A DNA stretch of 64,000 nucleotides from CAZHAX01 sp964530325 (lineage in GTDB: Bacteria > Chloroflexota > Anaerolineae > B4-G1). The notes under the pieces were generated by a model that searched no databases, was not told the origin of the DNA, and saw only the letters and a program-made list of their open reading frames with translations. The stretch is taken from positions 90,773 through 154,772 of the forward strand of contig CAZHAX010000003.1 in NCBI GenBank assembly GCA_964530325.1, written 5' to 3'. Below, piece by piece: positions 25,022 through 34,287 of this stretch (positions are counted from its first letter, which is position 1; the number at the start of each line of letters is the position of its first letter). The position numbers and the translations under genes were made by a program.

Positions 25022-27010
25022 ATGTTCAAGCGAGTTGGCTTCACCATCGGGGCGACACTGCTGGCGCTGACCGTGGCGCTGGCGCCTTGCTCCCTGCAGA
25101 CCGCCTCGGCCTGCGGCGGCTTTCCTGGAAGGGGATTCGTGAGACGGTTCGGGCCGGCGTTGTGGCTCGATGGCAGGCCGTTTCGCTTCGCCGGCGCGAA
25201 CAACTACTATCTGATGTACAAGTCGCAGGCCATGGTGGACGACGTGCTGGAGAGAGCCGCAGACAACGACTTCAGAGTGCTGCGGATCTGGGGCTCGCTC
25301 GATATCGGCAACGAGGATGGCTCCAACTCCGTCCACGGAAAGGCGGAGGGCGTCTACTTCCAGTACTGGGATGGATCCGCACCCGCCTACAACGACAGGC
25401 CAGACGGCCTCGAGCGCCTCGACTACGTTGTCCACAGGGCCGGCGAGCTGGGACTCAAGCTGGTCATTCCCCTGGTCAACAACTGGCAGGATTTCGGGGG
25501 GATGGATCAGTACGTGCGCTGGGCTGACGGCCAGCATCACGACGAGTTCTACTCGGATCCGGAGATCCGGCAGTGGTACACGGACTGGATCGATCACCTG
25601 CTCAACCGCACCAACATCTACACCGGCATCCAGTACAAAGACGACCCAACGATCATGACCTGGGAGCTGGCGAATGAGCCGCGCTGCAAGGGCAGCGGCC
25701 TCTATCCGCCATCCGCTGAGTGCTCCACCGCGACCCTGATCGACTGGGCGGACGACGTCTCGACCTTCATCAAGACAGTCGACAGCAATCACCTGGTTTC
25801 AGTTGGGGACGAGGGCTTCTACTGCGTCGAAGAAGCGGAGCACTGGACGGAGAACTGCGGCGAGGGCGTGGACACAATCGCCTTCACCAGCCTGGACAAC
25901 ATAGACGTGATGTCGTTCCATCTCTACCCCGATCACTGGGGCACGGACGTCGCCTGGGCAACGGATTGGATCGAGCGGCACATCCGCGATGCCCGCCGGC
26001 TGGGCAAGCCGGCCATGCTGGGCGAGTTCGGGTTCAGAGACAGCTCCACCCGCAATCCGGTCTTCAAGGAATGGACGGATACTGTACTCACAGAGCGGGG
26101 CAGCGGGGCGCTGTACTGGATTCTCTCCGGCCTGCAGGACGACGGCACCTACTACCCAGACTACGATGGCTTCACCGTCTACTGTCCCAGCCCGGTGTGC
26201 ACCACGATGAGCAACTTCGCCGAGATGATGATCCGCGGCCTCCCCACGTACTTCCACCCTGTGGCCGACCACGACGAAGTGGTCACGGAGTTCGAGACGC
26301 CGGTGACGCTCGCCCCAGCCGCGAATGACATCGCCTACTGGTTCAGGAACGAGATCGTTCCGCAATCAATCGATCTCGATCCTGCAGTGCCGCGCCAGCA
26401 GACGAGCGTGTCCGTGGCCGGCGGCGCTTTCAGACTGGCGGCCGGCGAGGTGGAGTTCGTTCCCGACCTCGGCTTCTCCGGCAAGCTGGAGGTCCCGTAC
26501 ACGATACGGGACCGCTACCGCCGCACCTCGAACGAGGCAATGCTGCGGGTGACGGTGAAGCCCGAGCCGGGCGTGCCCATCCAGCTCTTCTCGTTCGAGA
26601 CCGGGACCGAGGGATGGGCGCCGGCCAGCTGGAATGCGACCGCCGGGACGGTCGCCCAAAGCGACGCGTTCGCCACAGACGGCACGTACAGCCTGTTCGT
26701 CGATAGCATCGACGGCGGCTGGTTCGAGGTGCAGTTCGCGGAGCCGCTCGACCTCAGCGCCGGCTACACGCTCATCACTATCGACCTGCAGACCGGCGCC
26801 GACGGCACCTGGCACAACGTCGCCCTCCAGCTCGGTGACGCCTGGGACTGGTGCCAAGGGCCCGGCGAGTGGGTCCCGCAGAACACGACGATAACCAGCG
26901 AGCTCGACCTCATGAGCCTGAGCTGCGCGTCACCCGACTTGAGTCGCGTGAATGCTATGCTCGTCTACTTCAACGGCGACGGATACATGGACAACATATG
27001 GGCTAAGTAG
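25022..27010 (+). CDS. Secreted GH5 endo-beta-1,4-mannanase with C-terminal accessory domains
   Basis: A 662-residue exported enzyme with a signal peptide (residues 1-30, ending TASA). The catalytic (beta/alpha)8 domain carries NNWQDFGG and TGIQYKDDPTIMTWELANEP, with the acid/base Glu219 in NEP and the nucleophile Glu335 in MLGEFGF. These are the features of GH5 subfamily 7 mannanases, which cut mannan, gluco- and galactomannan backbones. From about residue 410 there is a beta-sandwich linker domain, and from about 525 a carbohydrate-binding-like module (FSFETGTEGWAPASW). The ribosome site is weak and lies among leader hairpins, so translation may be controlled. Confidence 0.92.
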   Translation: MFKRVGFTIGATLLALTVALAPCSLQTASACGGFPGRGFVRRFGPALWLDGRPFRFAGANNYYLMYKSQAMVDDVLERAADNDFRVLRIWGSLDIGNEDGSNSVHGKAEGVYFQYWDGSAPAYNDRPDGLERLDYVVHRAGELGLKLVIPLVNNWQDFGGMDQYVRWADGQHHDEFYSDPEIRQWYTDWIDHLLNRTNIYTGIQYKDDPTIMTWELANEPRCKGSGLYPPSAECSTATLIDWADDVSTFIKTVDSNHLVSVGDEGFYCVEEAEHWTENCGEGVDTIAFTSLDNIDVMSFHLYPDHWGTDVAWATDWIERHIRDARRLGKPAMLGEFGFRDSSTRNPVFKEWTDTVLTERGSGALYWILSGLQDDGTYYPDYDGFTVYCPSPVCTTMSNFAEMMIRGLPTYFHPVADHDEVVTEFETPVTLAPAANDIAYWFRNEIVPQSIDLDPAVPRQQTSVSVAGGAFRLAAGEVEFVPDLGFSGKLEVPYTIRDRYRRTSNEAMLRVTVKPEPGVPIQLFSFETGTEGWAPASWNATAGTVAQSDAFATDGTYSLFVDSIDGGWFEVQFAEPLDLSAGYTLITIDLQTGADGTWHNVALQLGDAWDWCQGPGEWVPQNTTITSELDLMSLSCASPDLSRVNAMLVYFNGDGYMDNIWAK

Positions 27011-27040
27011 CAGAGTAGGCGGAGCAGCCGGCCTTTCGTT

Positions 27041-27084
27041 CGAGCAGCCGCACCCGCGCCCGTCAGGCACGGTGCGGCTGCTCG
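27041..27084 (+). terminator. Long GC hairpin after the mannanase gene
   Basis: A perfect 14-bp stem (CGAGCAGCCGCACC at 27041-27054 with its complement at 27071-27084) lies 31 bases after the stop. It has no T-run. Confidence 0.6.
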
Positions 27085-27278
27085 GCGTCTAGCGCCCCCC
27101 GGAAGCCGAGGCGTCGAGCGTAGCGGGACGAGGCACCCCTTTCCGACGGCCCCAGGCTTGGTGGTCCCCGCAAGTGGAGCCGCGAGCCAGGGTCACCATC
27201 TACTGTGAGCAGCGGCCCGGCAACGGGATTGCGCAGGTAGTGTCCGCTGCGGCTGCTGCGCGCTCTTCCCGTCGCAGG

Positions 27279-28604
27279 CTAGTCGCGCAGCACCCCGATA
27301 AGGGTGCAGCCGGGGAAGCGGTCCCCGTGCGGGTCCGTCCCTGCAATCCACAGGTAGCCACCGGGACTCCTTGCCCCGTCCATGCGCTCGAGAATCGGTG
27401 TCTCGCTATCCAGCCACCCGACGGGCCGGTTCCACATGCTCCACGTCTCCTGCGCGACCGCCTCGACGTCGCCGCTGAACGGAACGCCGATCAAAATGGT
27501 CCGAGCTTGGTTGAAAGGCGCTCCTGTGCCGGTGTATGCCTCCAGCTCGACGTACGCGAGATGGCTGCCATCGGGGCTGAAGCGTGCGCAGCACAACCAG
27601 CCGTTTCCTTCGATGAACGTCTCTTCCCCGCTCTCCAGGTCACGTATGCAGAGCGTCCCCTCTTTGCGCAGCCTGCCCGTCTCGAGGAAGTAGGCCAGCC
27701 AGCGCCCGTCCGGCGAGACGTCCGCCACACAGGCGTTGCAGCCTTCCTCCAGTGAGATCACCGCCTTCTCGACGCCTGTCTCCACGTCGACCTGGTAGAG
27801 GCTGACGTAGCTGCCGCGCAACTGGGGAAGCACAACCCCGCCGCCTTCGCATGGTGGCTGCCGGGCGAAAAAGAGAGAGTCGCCCCCAGGCGTCCAGCCT
27901 ACCAGCCTCAGGTAGTACCACATGCCCTCTCCCCCGCCGTACTCCACGAACTCCGAGTACTCCAGGATGAGCCGCGGCTCGCTGGCGTCCGCCTGAGTGA
28001 GATAGAGCGCATGCCGGGTTCCCAAGCCGTCCGAGACCAACCAGGCGATCCGCTCCCCTCCAGGGGAGACCAGGAACTGCCAGTGAAACGGTAGCTCCGG
28101 ATCGAGTTCAGGGCGGACAAGAGTGAGCTCGCCGCTCGAGAAGTCGACGACCTGCAGCCCGTCAACGACCTCCAGCCCGTACCGTTGTGACCAGTAGCTT
28201 CCCGCCCAGTGGTAGACACGCTCGCCGACGAGCTGGTGTACTCCTCCGAGACAGGGAGGCGCCACGGTGCAGCGCTCTTCGCCGTCCGGCGTCATCAGAG
28301 CCAGGCTCTCCGGGTCAAGATTGTATAGCCCGCCGTAGGAGACCACCGCCAGCGCCGGGCGCGTGAAGCCTGCGCAGTCGCTTTCCAGGTAGTCGGGCAG
28401 GACCCTCGGTTCCGGCGTGGGGGTAGCCGTGGCCGCCGGAGGTGTACGCGTCGACGTCGGCAGGGGCGTGCTTTCCGGAGAGGCGAGTACCGCCCTATCC
28501 GCACCTGCCGTCGCCGTCGCGCTGGCGCTCGTCGCTGCTCGCAGGCACCCCGCCGCCATAGAGGAGCACAGGAACGCCAGCCCCAGGCGCGGCAGTCGGG
28601 CCAT
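27279..28604 (-). CDS. WD40-like (PD40) beta-propeller lipoprotein
   Basis: A 441-residue lipoprotein. ATG 28604 starts a signal ending MAAGC (Cys20), followed by a Thr/Pro linker. The mature part has TolB/PD40-like propeller repeats: VSPGGERIAWLVSDG, VSPDGRWLAYFLETG and FSPDGSHLAYVELEA, each with the (S/D)PDG turn. Several Cys pairs are present (CNAC, CC). Likely a cell-surface binding or scaffolding protein; no catalytic motif. It is divergent from the ABC exporter at 28921. Confidence 0.8.
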   Translation of the reverse strand: MARLPRLGLAFLCSSMAAGCLRAATSASATATAGADRAVLASPESTPLPTSTRTPPAATATPTPEPRVLPDYLESDCAGFTRPALAVVSYGGLYNLDPESLALMTPDGEERCTVAPPCLGGVHQLVGERVYHWAGSYWSQRYGLEVVDGLQVVDFSSGELTLVRPELDPELPFHWQFLVSPGGERIAWLVSDGLGTRHALYLTQADASEPRLILEYSEFVEYGGGEGMWYYLRLVGWTPGGDSLFFARQPPCEGGGVVLPQLRGSYVSLYQVDVETGVEKAVISLEEGCNACVADVSPDGRWLAYFLETGRLRKEGTLCIRDLESGEETFIEGNGWLCCARFSPDGSHLAYVELEAYTGTGAPFNQARTILIGVPFSGDVEAVAQETWSMWNRPVGWLDSETPILERMDGARSPGGYLWIAGTDPHGDRFPGCTLIGVLRD

Positions 28605-28843
28605 AGGACAGCGGGCCAGTCCTAGCCGGCTGCTCCTATCCGGCTCCGGCGAGCAACGACCAGGATAGCGCCCAGTGCCTCTCATGCCCGCCCCCCGTGT
28701 GGTGATTCACCTGCACTGTGCAAATCGATTGTACCACAGCCCGGACTGCACTGCCGGACGGCCGCGTGATAGCCATCATACGATCTTCCTCTTCTCCCAG
28801 CTTGCTGTTGCAGCTACTCGCGCTGCCCCACGGGTGCGCGGGG

Positions 28844-28872
28844 TTGACCGGCTGAACGATTGCGGGTATGCT
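28844..28872 (+). promoter_or_regulatory. Promoter of the ABC exporter gene
   Basis: TTGACC (28844-28849), a 17-base spacer and TATGCT (28867-28872), 48 bases before the TTG start. Confidence 0.65.
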
Positions 28873-28879
28873 GTCGCCT

Positions 28880-28901
28880 ATCACAGTCGTGATACGATCA
28901 C
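28880..28901. promoter_or_regulatory. Operator-like ATCAC repeats downstream of the ABC promoter
   Basis: ATCAC (28880-28884), GTGAT (28889-28893) and ATCAC (28897-28901) give an inverted repeat plus an extra half-site over the likely transcription start. A regulator-controlled exporter is plausible; the regulator is not identified. Confidence 0.5.
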
Positions 28902-28920
28902 GGCGAGACGGAGGCTCTCA

Positions 28921-30792
28921 TTGGACACATCCGGTTCCACTCACAGCGACCAGCCCGCGCTTCCTCTGACCGCGCGCATGCTCAACCAGCTGTCTGAGAT
29001 CTGGCAGGCGCTGCGTAACACGCCGGAAGCGTTTCGGCTGGTCTGGGCAGCCAGCCGCCGCTCTGCGCTGGCGGCGGGCGGCCTGACGCTGATCGCAGCG
29101 ATCCTGCCTGCGGCACAGGCGTGGGTGGGCAAGCTGATCATCGACGCAATCGTGAGCGCGATTGCGCAGGGGGTCGACCCAGCTGCCGGACTCCGGAGTG
29201 TGTTGCCCTACATCGCGCTGGAGTTCGCCCTTCTACTGGTCAGTTCGGTGACCGACCGGGTGCGCAAGCTGTTCGACCACATCCTCCAGACGCAGCTGAC
29301 GAATTACGTCAACAGTCTGGTCATCCGCAAGGCGATCAGCCTGGACCTGGCGTTCTTCGAAGACCCAATCTTCTACGATACGCTGGAGAACGCACGCCGC
29401 CGGGCAGACGTCAGCGCGCTCAACATCGTGAACTCAATGCTGCAAATGGTGCAGCAGGTCATTACGCTCGCATCCCTCCTCGTCCTGCTCGTGCGGTTCA
29501 GCCCGTGGCTTGCGCTCATCGTCTTCGTGTCCGCAATCCCGGCATTCCTTTCGCAGTCACAGTACGCCGAGCGGGCATTCCGCGTCACCAGCCGCCGCGC
29601 GCCGGAAGCGCGCCTCCTGCACTACCTGGAGACGTTGCTGACTGACAAGGACAGCGCCAAGGAGATCAAGCTTTTCGGGCTGGGCGAGCCGCTTCTTGGA
29701 CGCTATGGCGAGCTATTCACCCGCTTCTATCTCGAGGACCGGGCCATTGCCGAGCGACGCACGATTGCCGCTGTCGGCTGGGGCCTGCTATCCAGCCTGG
29801 TCTACTACGGCAGCTACGGGTGGGTCGTCCTCCGCGCGATCGCCGGTCTCATCACGCTCGGCGACATGAGCATGTTCCTGGGGATCTTCAGGCAGTCCCA
29901 GACGTCGATCCGATCTCTGCTCGACAGCTTGAATCGCCTCTACGAGAGCAACCTTTTCCTGGACAATCTGATGAGCTATCTGAAGCTGCAGCCACTGCTC
30001 GTCTCGCCGCCACACGGCCGGATCGCACCCTCGCCGATCCGCCAGGGCATCGAGTTCAGGAACGTCTCATTTCGCTACCCCCGTTCTGAGGCCGATGTGC
30101 TCCGCGACGTGAACCTCCGCATCGACCCCGGCGAGCGCATTGCCTTGGTCGGTCTGAACGGTGCCGGCAAGACGACGTTGATCAAGCTCCTCACACGGCT
30201 GTACGATCCTGCAGAGGGGCAGGTACTGCTCGACGGCGCGGACCTGCGCGAGTACGAGCTGGCCAGCCTGCACCGGCGATTTGGTGTGATCTTCCAGGAC
30301 TTCGTACGCTATCGGCTGACTGTGCGGGAGAACATCGGGTTCGGCCAGGTTGACGCGCTAGACGATTTCGCCCGGATCACGAGCGCGGCAGACCGCGGCG
30401 GTGCCACCTCGGTCATCGAGGGTCTGCCCGATGGTTACGATGCCGTGCTTGGACGACGTTGGTACAAGGGTGAGGAGCTGTCAGGCGGCGAGTGGCAGAA
30501 GATCGCCCTGGCCCGCGCGTTCATGCGGGAGGCCGAAGTGCTCGTACTGGATGAGCCGACTGCGGCGTTGGACGCGGAAGCAGAGTACGAGGTGTTCCGG
30601 CGCTTCGGCGAGCTGACGGAAGGCCGCATTGCCGTCCTCATCTCCCACCGCTTCTCAACCGTGCGCATGGCGGACCGGATCGTGGTCCTGTCGGCAGGGA
30701 GGATAGTCGAAGTAGGAAGCCACGCCGAACTGATGGAACTCGACGGCAGGTACGCGCGGCTGTTCAACCTGCAGGCGGAATGGTATAGGTAG
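28921..30792 (+). CDS. ABC exporter, fused membrane and ATPase domains
   Basis: A 623-residue half-transporter. The N-terminal membrane domain has about six helices (residues 40-330). The ATPase has Walker A LVGLNGAGKTTLIKLL, Q-loop IFQDFVRY, signature LSGGEWQKIALARAF, Walker B VLVLDEPTAALD and H-loop LISHRFSTV. TTG 28921 is the preferred start, with GGAGG (28910-28914) and a six-base spacer; ATG 28978 would drop 19 residues. The signature Glu-Trp instead of Gln-Arg is seen in a subgroup of such exporters. It would act as a homodimer or with another half-transporter; substrate unknown. Confidence 0.9.
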   Translation: MDTSGSTHSDQPALPLTARMLNQLSEIWQALRNTPEAFRLVWAASRRSALAAGGLTLIAAILPAAQAWVGKLIIDAIVSAIAQGVDPAAGLRSVLPYIALEFALLLVSSVTDRVRKLFDHILQTQLTNYVNSLVIRKAISLDLAFFEDPIFYDTLENARRRADVSALNIVNSMLQMVQQVITLASLLVLLVRFSPWLALIVFVSAIPAFLSQSQYAERAFRVTSRRAPEARLLHYLETLLTDKDSAKEIKLFGLGEPLLGRYGELFTRFYLEDRAIAERRTIAAVGWGLLSSLVYYGSYGWVVLRAIAGLITLGDMSMFLGIFRQSQTSIRSLLDSLNRLYESNLFLDNLMSYLKLQPLLVSPPHGRIAPSPIRQGIEFRNVSFRYPRSEADVLRDVNLRIDPGERIALVGLNGAGKTTLIKLLTRLYDPAEGQVLLDGADLREYELASLHRRFGVIFQDFVRYRLTVRENIGFGQVDALDDFARITSAADRGGATSVIEGLPDGYDAVLGRRWYKGEELSGGEWQKIALARAFMREAEVLVLDEPTAALDAEAEYEVFRRFGELTEGRIAVLISHRFSTVRMADRIVVLSAGRIVEVGSHAELMELDGRYARLFNLQAEWYR

Positions 30793-30871
30793 GCGACAGC
30801 GTAAGGATCAGGCGGTAGGCCCCGCCGTAGAAGACGAGCAGACACCTGGGCCGAGTCCACGGTCCCCTTTT

Positions 30872-31870
30872 TCAGTCCGTCACGATCTCCCAGTTGCCAC
30901 CGCTGCCCCAACCCCACAGCTGGACGATTCCACCGTCGAGCCTGGCCAGGAAGGAGACCGCGGGAAGGCTCTCCCGGATCTGGGGCTGCCACTGTGTAGC
31001 GAAGCCCTGCTCCGGCGCCAGCGCCCAGCCCAACCCATCGCGCACGGCGGTGTTCCCACGCCACACCTTGCCGAACCCCCGGGTAGGCTGATAGAGATCT
31101 GCCGGCGGCACGATACTGGGGTCGCTGTCCGGCTCAGCCTCGGTCCAGGTGTCCGCATAGTCCTGGTAGGTGCTGGGCGTGTCATCATAGAGGACAAGGA
31201 CACGCGGTACAGCACCGCCGCCGCTGGTCCCATCCGCCACCCATATCATCCGCCCGTGCTCGAAGAGTTGTTCGGCAGCAGCTGCTGCCACCGCCTCCGC
31301 TGCCGTGCACAACCTCATGTCGGTCTCGAAGAAGTAGTCGTGCTCGCAGGGCCAGGGAATGGTGATCGGGTCTGACTGGACCTCGTTGTCGGCCGAGTCG
31401 CTAGCCTCCAGAAAGACTGCAGGGTCACGATAGTTGGTCGACGCAACCTCAGCTGTGAGGGTGCCGTTGGCCGGGCCGCTCCAGGCAGGTGGAAACCGCA
31501 TGCTGGTTCCGCACCAGATCACGACGCCGACCGCGCCCGTAGTCTCCCACTCGAAGGTCAGCCTCTTCCCTGGGGCGATGTCCTCGATGTCGACGCTGAA
31601 CGAGACGATGGCCAGCCCAGCCGGCACAGGCTCCAGCGTGGCTGTCGGGCTGGGCGTCTGCCCATCGCCCGAATCTCCCGCCGGCGTGGCCGTATCGGCC
31701 GGCGCGGCCCACTCCGTGGGCGTTGCCTCCGGCTCTGGGGCACAGGCTGAGGCTGCCAGAAGGACCAGCAACAGCAGTAGAGACCTGGTGCCTCTCTGCG
31801 ATCCCAGGGCAAACTCTGCCGGCCGGGCGACCAGCAATGACGCCACTCGATAGAGAATTGACCGGCTCAT
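30872..31870 (-). CDS. Lipoprotein of unknown function
   Basis: A 332-residue lipoprotein. The signal (SLLLLLVLLAASAC) ends at a lipobox Cys near residue 43, after an unusually long N-terminal region. A Pro/Thr/Glu linker follows, then a beta-sandwich-like part (SFSVDIEDIAPGKRLTFEWE), reminiscent of extracellular Ig-like folds, and a unique C-terminal domain. ATG 31870 has GGGTGG upstream. It sits between two ABC exporter genes on the opposite strand. Confidence 0.72.
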   Translation of the reverse strand: MSRSILYRVASLLVARPAEFALGSQRGTRSLLLLLVLLAASACAPEPEATPTEWAAPADTATPAGDSGDGQTPSPTATLEPVPAGLAIVSFSVDIEDIAPGKRLTFEWETTGAVGVVIWCGTSMRFPPAWSGPANGTLTAEVASTNYRDPAVFLEASDSADNEVQSDPITIPWPCEHDYFFETDMRLCTAAEAVAAAAAEQLFEHGRMIWVADGTSGGGAVPRVLVLYDDTPSTYQDYADTWTEAEPDSDPSIVPPADLYQPTRGFGKVWRGNTAVRDGLGWALAPEQGFATQWQPQIRESLPAVSFLARLDGGIVQLWGWGSGGNWEIVTD

Positions 31871-32015
31871 TCTAACCACCCTTCTTGGAGCCCCGGACCA
31901 TGTCCGGCCGGCCAGTGGAGTCAAGGTACAGGGACCAGCATTGTACGCTGGATTACCAGAGCGCGCAAGCACGTCTTGACCGGCCAGCCCGGGTGGGCTA
32001 GAACTAGGCCTGCCG

Positions 32016-33674
32016 ATGGATGGGCTCAGATTCCTCCTCAGATACGCCAGGAGGTACACCGGCCCGCTGGCCGTGACCGTGGCCAGCATGATCCTCCTGG
32101 TGGCCCTGCAGCTGTTGGCCCCACGGATCGTGCGCGAGATCATCGTCGTCGTCACCGAGCCAGGCGCCGGGCAGGCCGCGCTAGATCGCATCACCCAGCT
32201 GGCGCCGCTGGCGCTGGGGGCATACGTGCTGCGAGCAGGCTTCACCTTCCTGCGCAGCTACCTATCGCAAATCGCCGGATGGGGCGTCGTCTCCGATGCC
32301 CGGCAGGAGATCTACGACCATCTGCAGAGGCTGTCCCTCCGTTTCTACGACAACAGACAGACCGGGCAGCTGATGTCGCGCATGGTCAACGACTCGGAGA
32401 TGTTCGAACGGCTGATCGCCCACGCGCTGCCGGACACGCTGGTCAACGTGCTCCTTCTAGTGGGCGTGTGCCTGGTGCTCGGTACACTGAACCCGCAGCT
32501 GCTGCTGTTGAGCCTGGTGCCCGTCCCGCTGATCGTGTTGGGCATGCGGGGATTCGCCAAGTACGTGCGGCCGGCATTCCGCCAGCGCCAGCAGGAATTG
32601 GGCGAACTCAGCGCCACCCTCAACGACAATCTGTCCGGCATCCGCGAGATCAAGGCCTTCGTGCAGGAAGAGGCCGAGGCGACGCGCATCGGCGACCACA
32701 TCCGGCGCTTCTTGCTCTCAAACCTCAAGGCGCTGCGCATGATGGCCATGTTCCACCCCTCCGTCGAGTTCGCTGCCTCGCTGGGCACGGTGATTATCAT
32801 CTACTTCGGCGCGCGGCTCGTCGTGGGCCCGGAGGCGCTGGCAGGGGCCGACCGCGTGGCCGAGTTGCTGGCCGAGGAGCCGGACGTGGTAGAGAGAGCG
32901 GACGCGCTTGACCTCACTGGCCGGGCCGAGGGTACGCTGGCTTTCCACGACGTCAGTTTCAGCTACGATCGCGGCGAGATGGTTCTGGAGCACATCGATC
33001 TGAAGGTCCCTCCCCGGACCGTGGTGGCACTGGTGGGTCCAACGGGCGTGGGCAAGACGACGCTGGTCAGCCTGATCCCCCGCTTCTACGACATCTGCTC
33101 AGGAAGCATCACACTGGATGGCCACGACATCCGCGACCTGACGCTCAAGAGCCTGCGCCGGCAGTTGAGCATCGTCCTGCAGGACGTCTTCCTGTTCCAC
33201 GGCACCGTCCGCGAGAACATCCTCTTCGGCTCCCCCGGCGCCGATGACGAGGAGATCGTGCAAGCTGCCGTGGTGGCGAACGCCCACGGGTTCATCGCGC
33301 GCCTGCCCGACAGGTACGAAACCGTCATCGGCGAACGCGGGGTGCGGCTCTCGGGCGGGCAGAAGCAGCGGCTGGCCATCGCCCGGGCGGTGCTGAAGGA
33401 TGCGCCGGTGTTGATCCTGGACGAGGCGACCTCCTCGGTCGACACGGAGACCGAGTTGCTGATCCAGCAGGCGCTGGAGCGGCTGATGGCGGAGCGGACG
33501 ACGCTGATAATCGCCCACCGGCTAAGCACAATCCGCAACGCCGACGTGATCGTCGTCCTGGAAGGGAACAGCATCAAGGAGATCGGGACCCACGAGGAGC
33601 TGATCGCGTCGGACGGACTCTACCGGCACCTGAACCTGGTGCAGGAGCGCTTCCAGGCGGCCAGCGCTGCATGA
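32016..33674 (+). CDS. ABC exporter half-transporter lacking its sixth membrane helix
   Basis: A 552-residue protein. The ATPase is intact: Walker A VGPTGVGKTTLVSL, Q-loop VLQDVFLF, signature LSGGQKQRLAIARA, Walker B VLILDEATSSVD and H-loop IIAHRLST. Five membrane helices are seen up to about residue 264 (TVIIIYFGARLVVG). The sequence then passes straight into EALAGADRVAELL, which in relatives follows helix 6. About 35 residues, including that helix, are missing in frame near base 32830. The protein is shorter than the 575-600 residues usual for the family and may be inactive or need a partner. Confidence 0.88.
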   Translation: MDGLRFLLRYARRYTGPLAVTVASMILLVALQLLAPRIVREIIVVVTEPGAGQAALDRITQLAPLALGAYVLRAGFTFLRSYLSQIAGWGVVSDARQEIYDHLQRLSLRFYDNRQTGQLMSRMVNDSEMFERLIAHALPDTLVNVLLLVGVCLVLGTLNPQLLLLSLVPVPLIVLGMRGFAKYVRPAFRQRQQELGELSATLNDNLSGIREIKAFVQEEAEATRIGDHIRRFLLSNLKALRMMAMFHPSVEFAASLGTVIIIYFGARLVVGPEALAGADRVAELLAEEPDVVERADALDLTGRAEGTLAFHDVSFSYDRGEMVLEHIDLKVPPRTVVALVGPTGVGKTTLVSLIPRFYDICSGSITLDGHDIRDLTLKSLRRQLSIVLQDVFLFHGTVRENILFGSPGADDEEIVQAAVVANAHGFIARLPDRYETVIGERGVRLSGGQKQRLAIARAVLKDAPVLILDEATSSVDTETELLIQQALERLMAERTTLIIAHRLSTIRNADVIVVLEGNSIKEIGTHEELIASDGLYRHLNLVQERFQAASAA

Positions 33675-33730
33675 GCGCAAACGCCGGCACTCGATCCCCA
33701 TTGCCGTCTCTCTCGCGTCTCGACTCTTGG

Positions 33731-34009
33731 CTATGCCTCCGCTTCGTCGCTTCCGGCCAGCTCTTCCCGCAGCCAGCCGGCGATCCCGTCTATCTGCGGC
33801 ACCCGTCCGGAGCAGATAACCTGCTCGTCGATCACCAGGCCGGGTGTATCGAGGATCGCGTAGCCGGCGATCTCTTCCTCGTCGGTCACCTGCTTGATCG
33901 CCGCCTCGAGCGAGGGTATCTCGCCCAACAAGGCCTCCACAGCCGTACTTGCTCGCCGCTCCAGCCGCCGGCAGTTCACGCCGCCCAGCCCCAGAACCTT
34001 GACGTTCAC
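33731..34009 (-). CDS. Thioredoxin-like small protein with a degenerate active site
   Basis: About 92 residues, matching the redox-active disulfide protein type (VKVLGLGGVNCRRLE at the N-terminus; ILDTPGLVIDEQVICSGRVP in the middle with the cis-Pro loop). Family members carry CxxC; here the first Cys is Gly, leaving GVNC. A further Cys in VICSG is present. The start is uncertain: AAGGAGGTGA abuts GTG 34009, so that codon lies inside the ribosome site, while the best-spaced codon downstream is GTC 34003. A TTG at 34102 is also in frame. Confidence 0.72.
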   Translation of the reverse strand: MNVKVLGLGGVNCRRLERRASTAVEALLGEIPSLEAAIKQVTDEEEIAGYAILDTPGLVIDEQVICSGRVPQIDGIAGWLREELAGSDEAEA

Positions 34010-34197
34010 CTCCTTGTCCGAGCGTCCTCTAGCAGCTTCTGACCCTCGCTTCGTCGAGGGCGCCGTCCCTGCTCTTGTATCCCGGAAAGCCAACGCTGTC
34101 AAGGAGACGCGCGGCCGAGCAGATCGTCACCAAGCGCGGCCAAGCGCGCAGATCCCCAGAACTCGTGCCGACATCCTAATTGACCAAACGCGCTGGC

Positions 34198-34226
34198 TTG
34201 CCCTTGATGGCGCCGTGCGGTACACT
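34198..34226 (+). promoter_or_regulatory. Promoter of the ABC-2 exporter operon
   Basis: TTGCCC (34198-34203), a 17-base spacer and TACACT (34221-34226), about 60 bases before the ATPase start. Confidence 0.55.
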
Positions 34227-34287
34227 GTGCCTGCGAGGTGCCGGTCTCGGCAAGTGCCCGGTCACGGGGAGACTCGAGGGGACGGAA

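Larger units (their letters stand above)
28605..28920. other. Divergent intergenic region with two palindromes
   Basis: 316 bases between the divergent lipoprotein and ABC genes. It contains an 11-base palindrome TGCACTGTGCA (28712-28722), on the lipoprotein side, and the plus-strand promoter and operator listed separately. No gene is seen. Confidence 0.5.
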
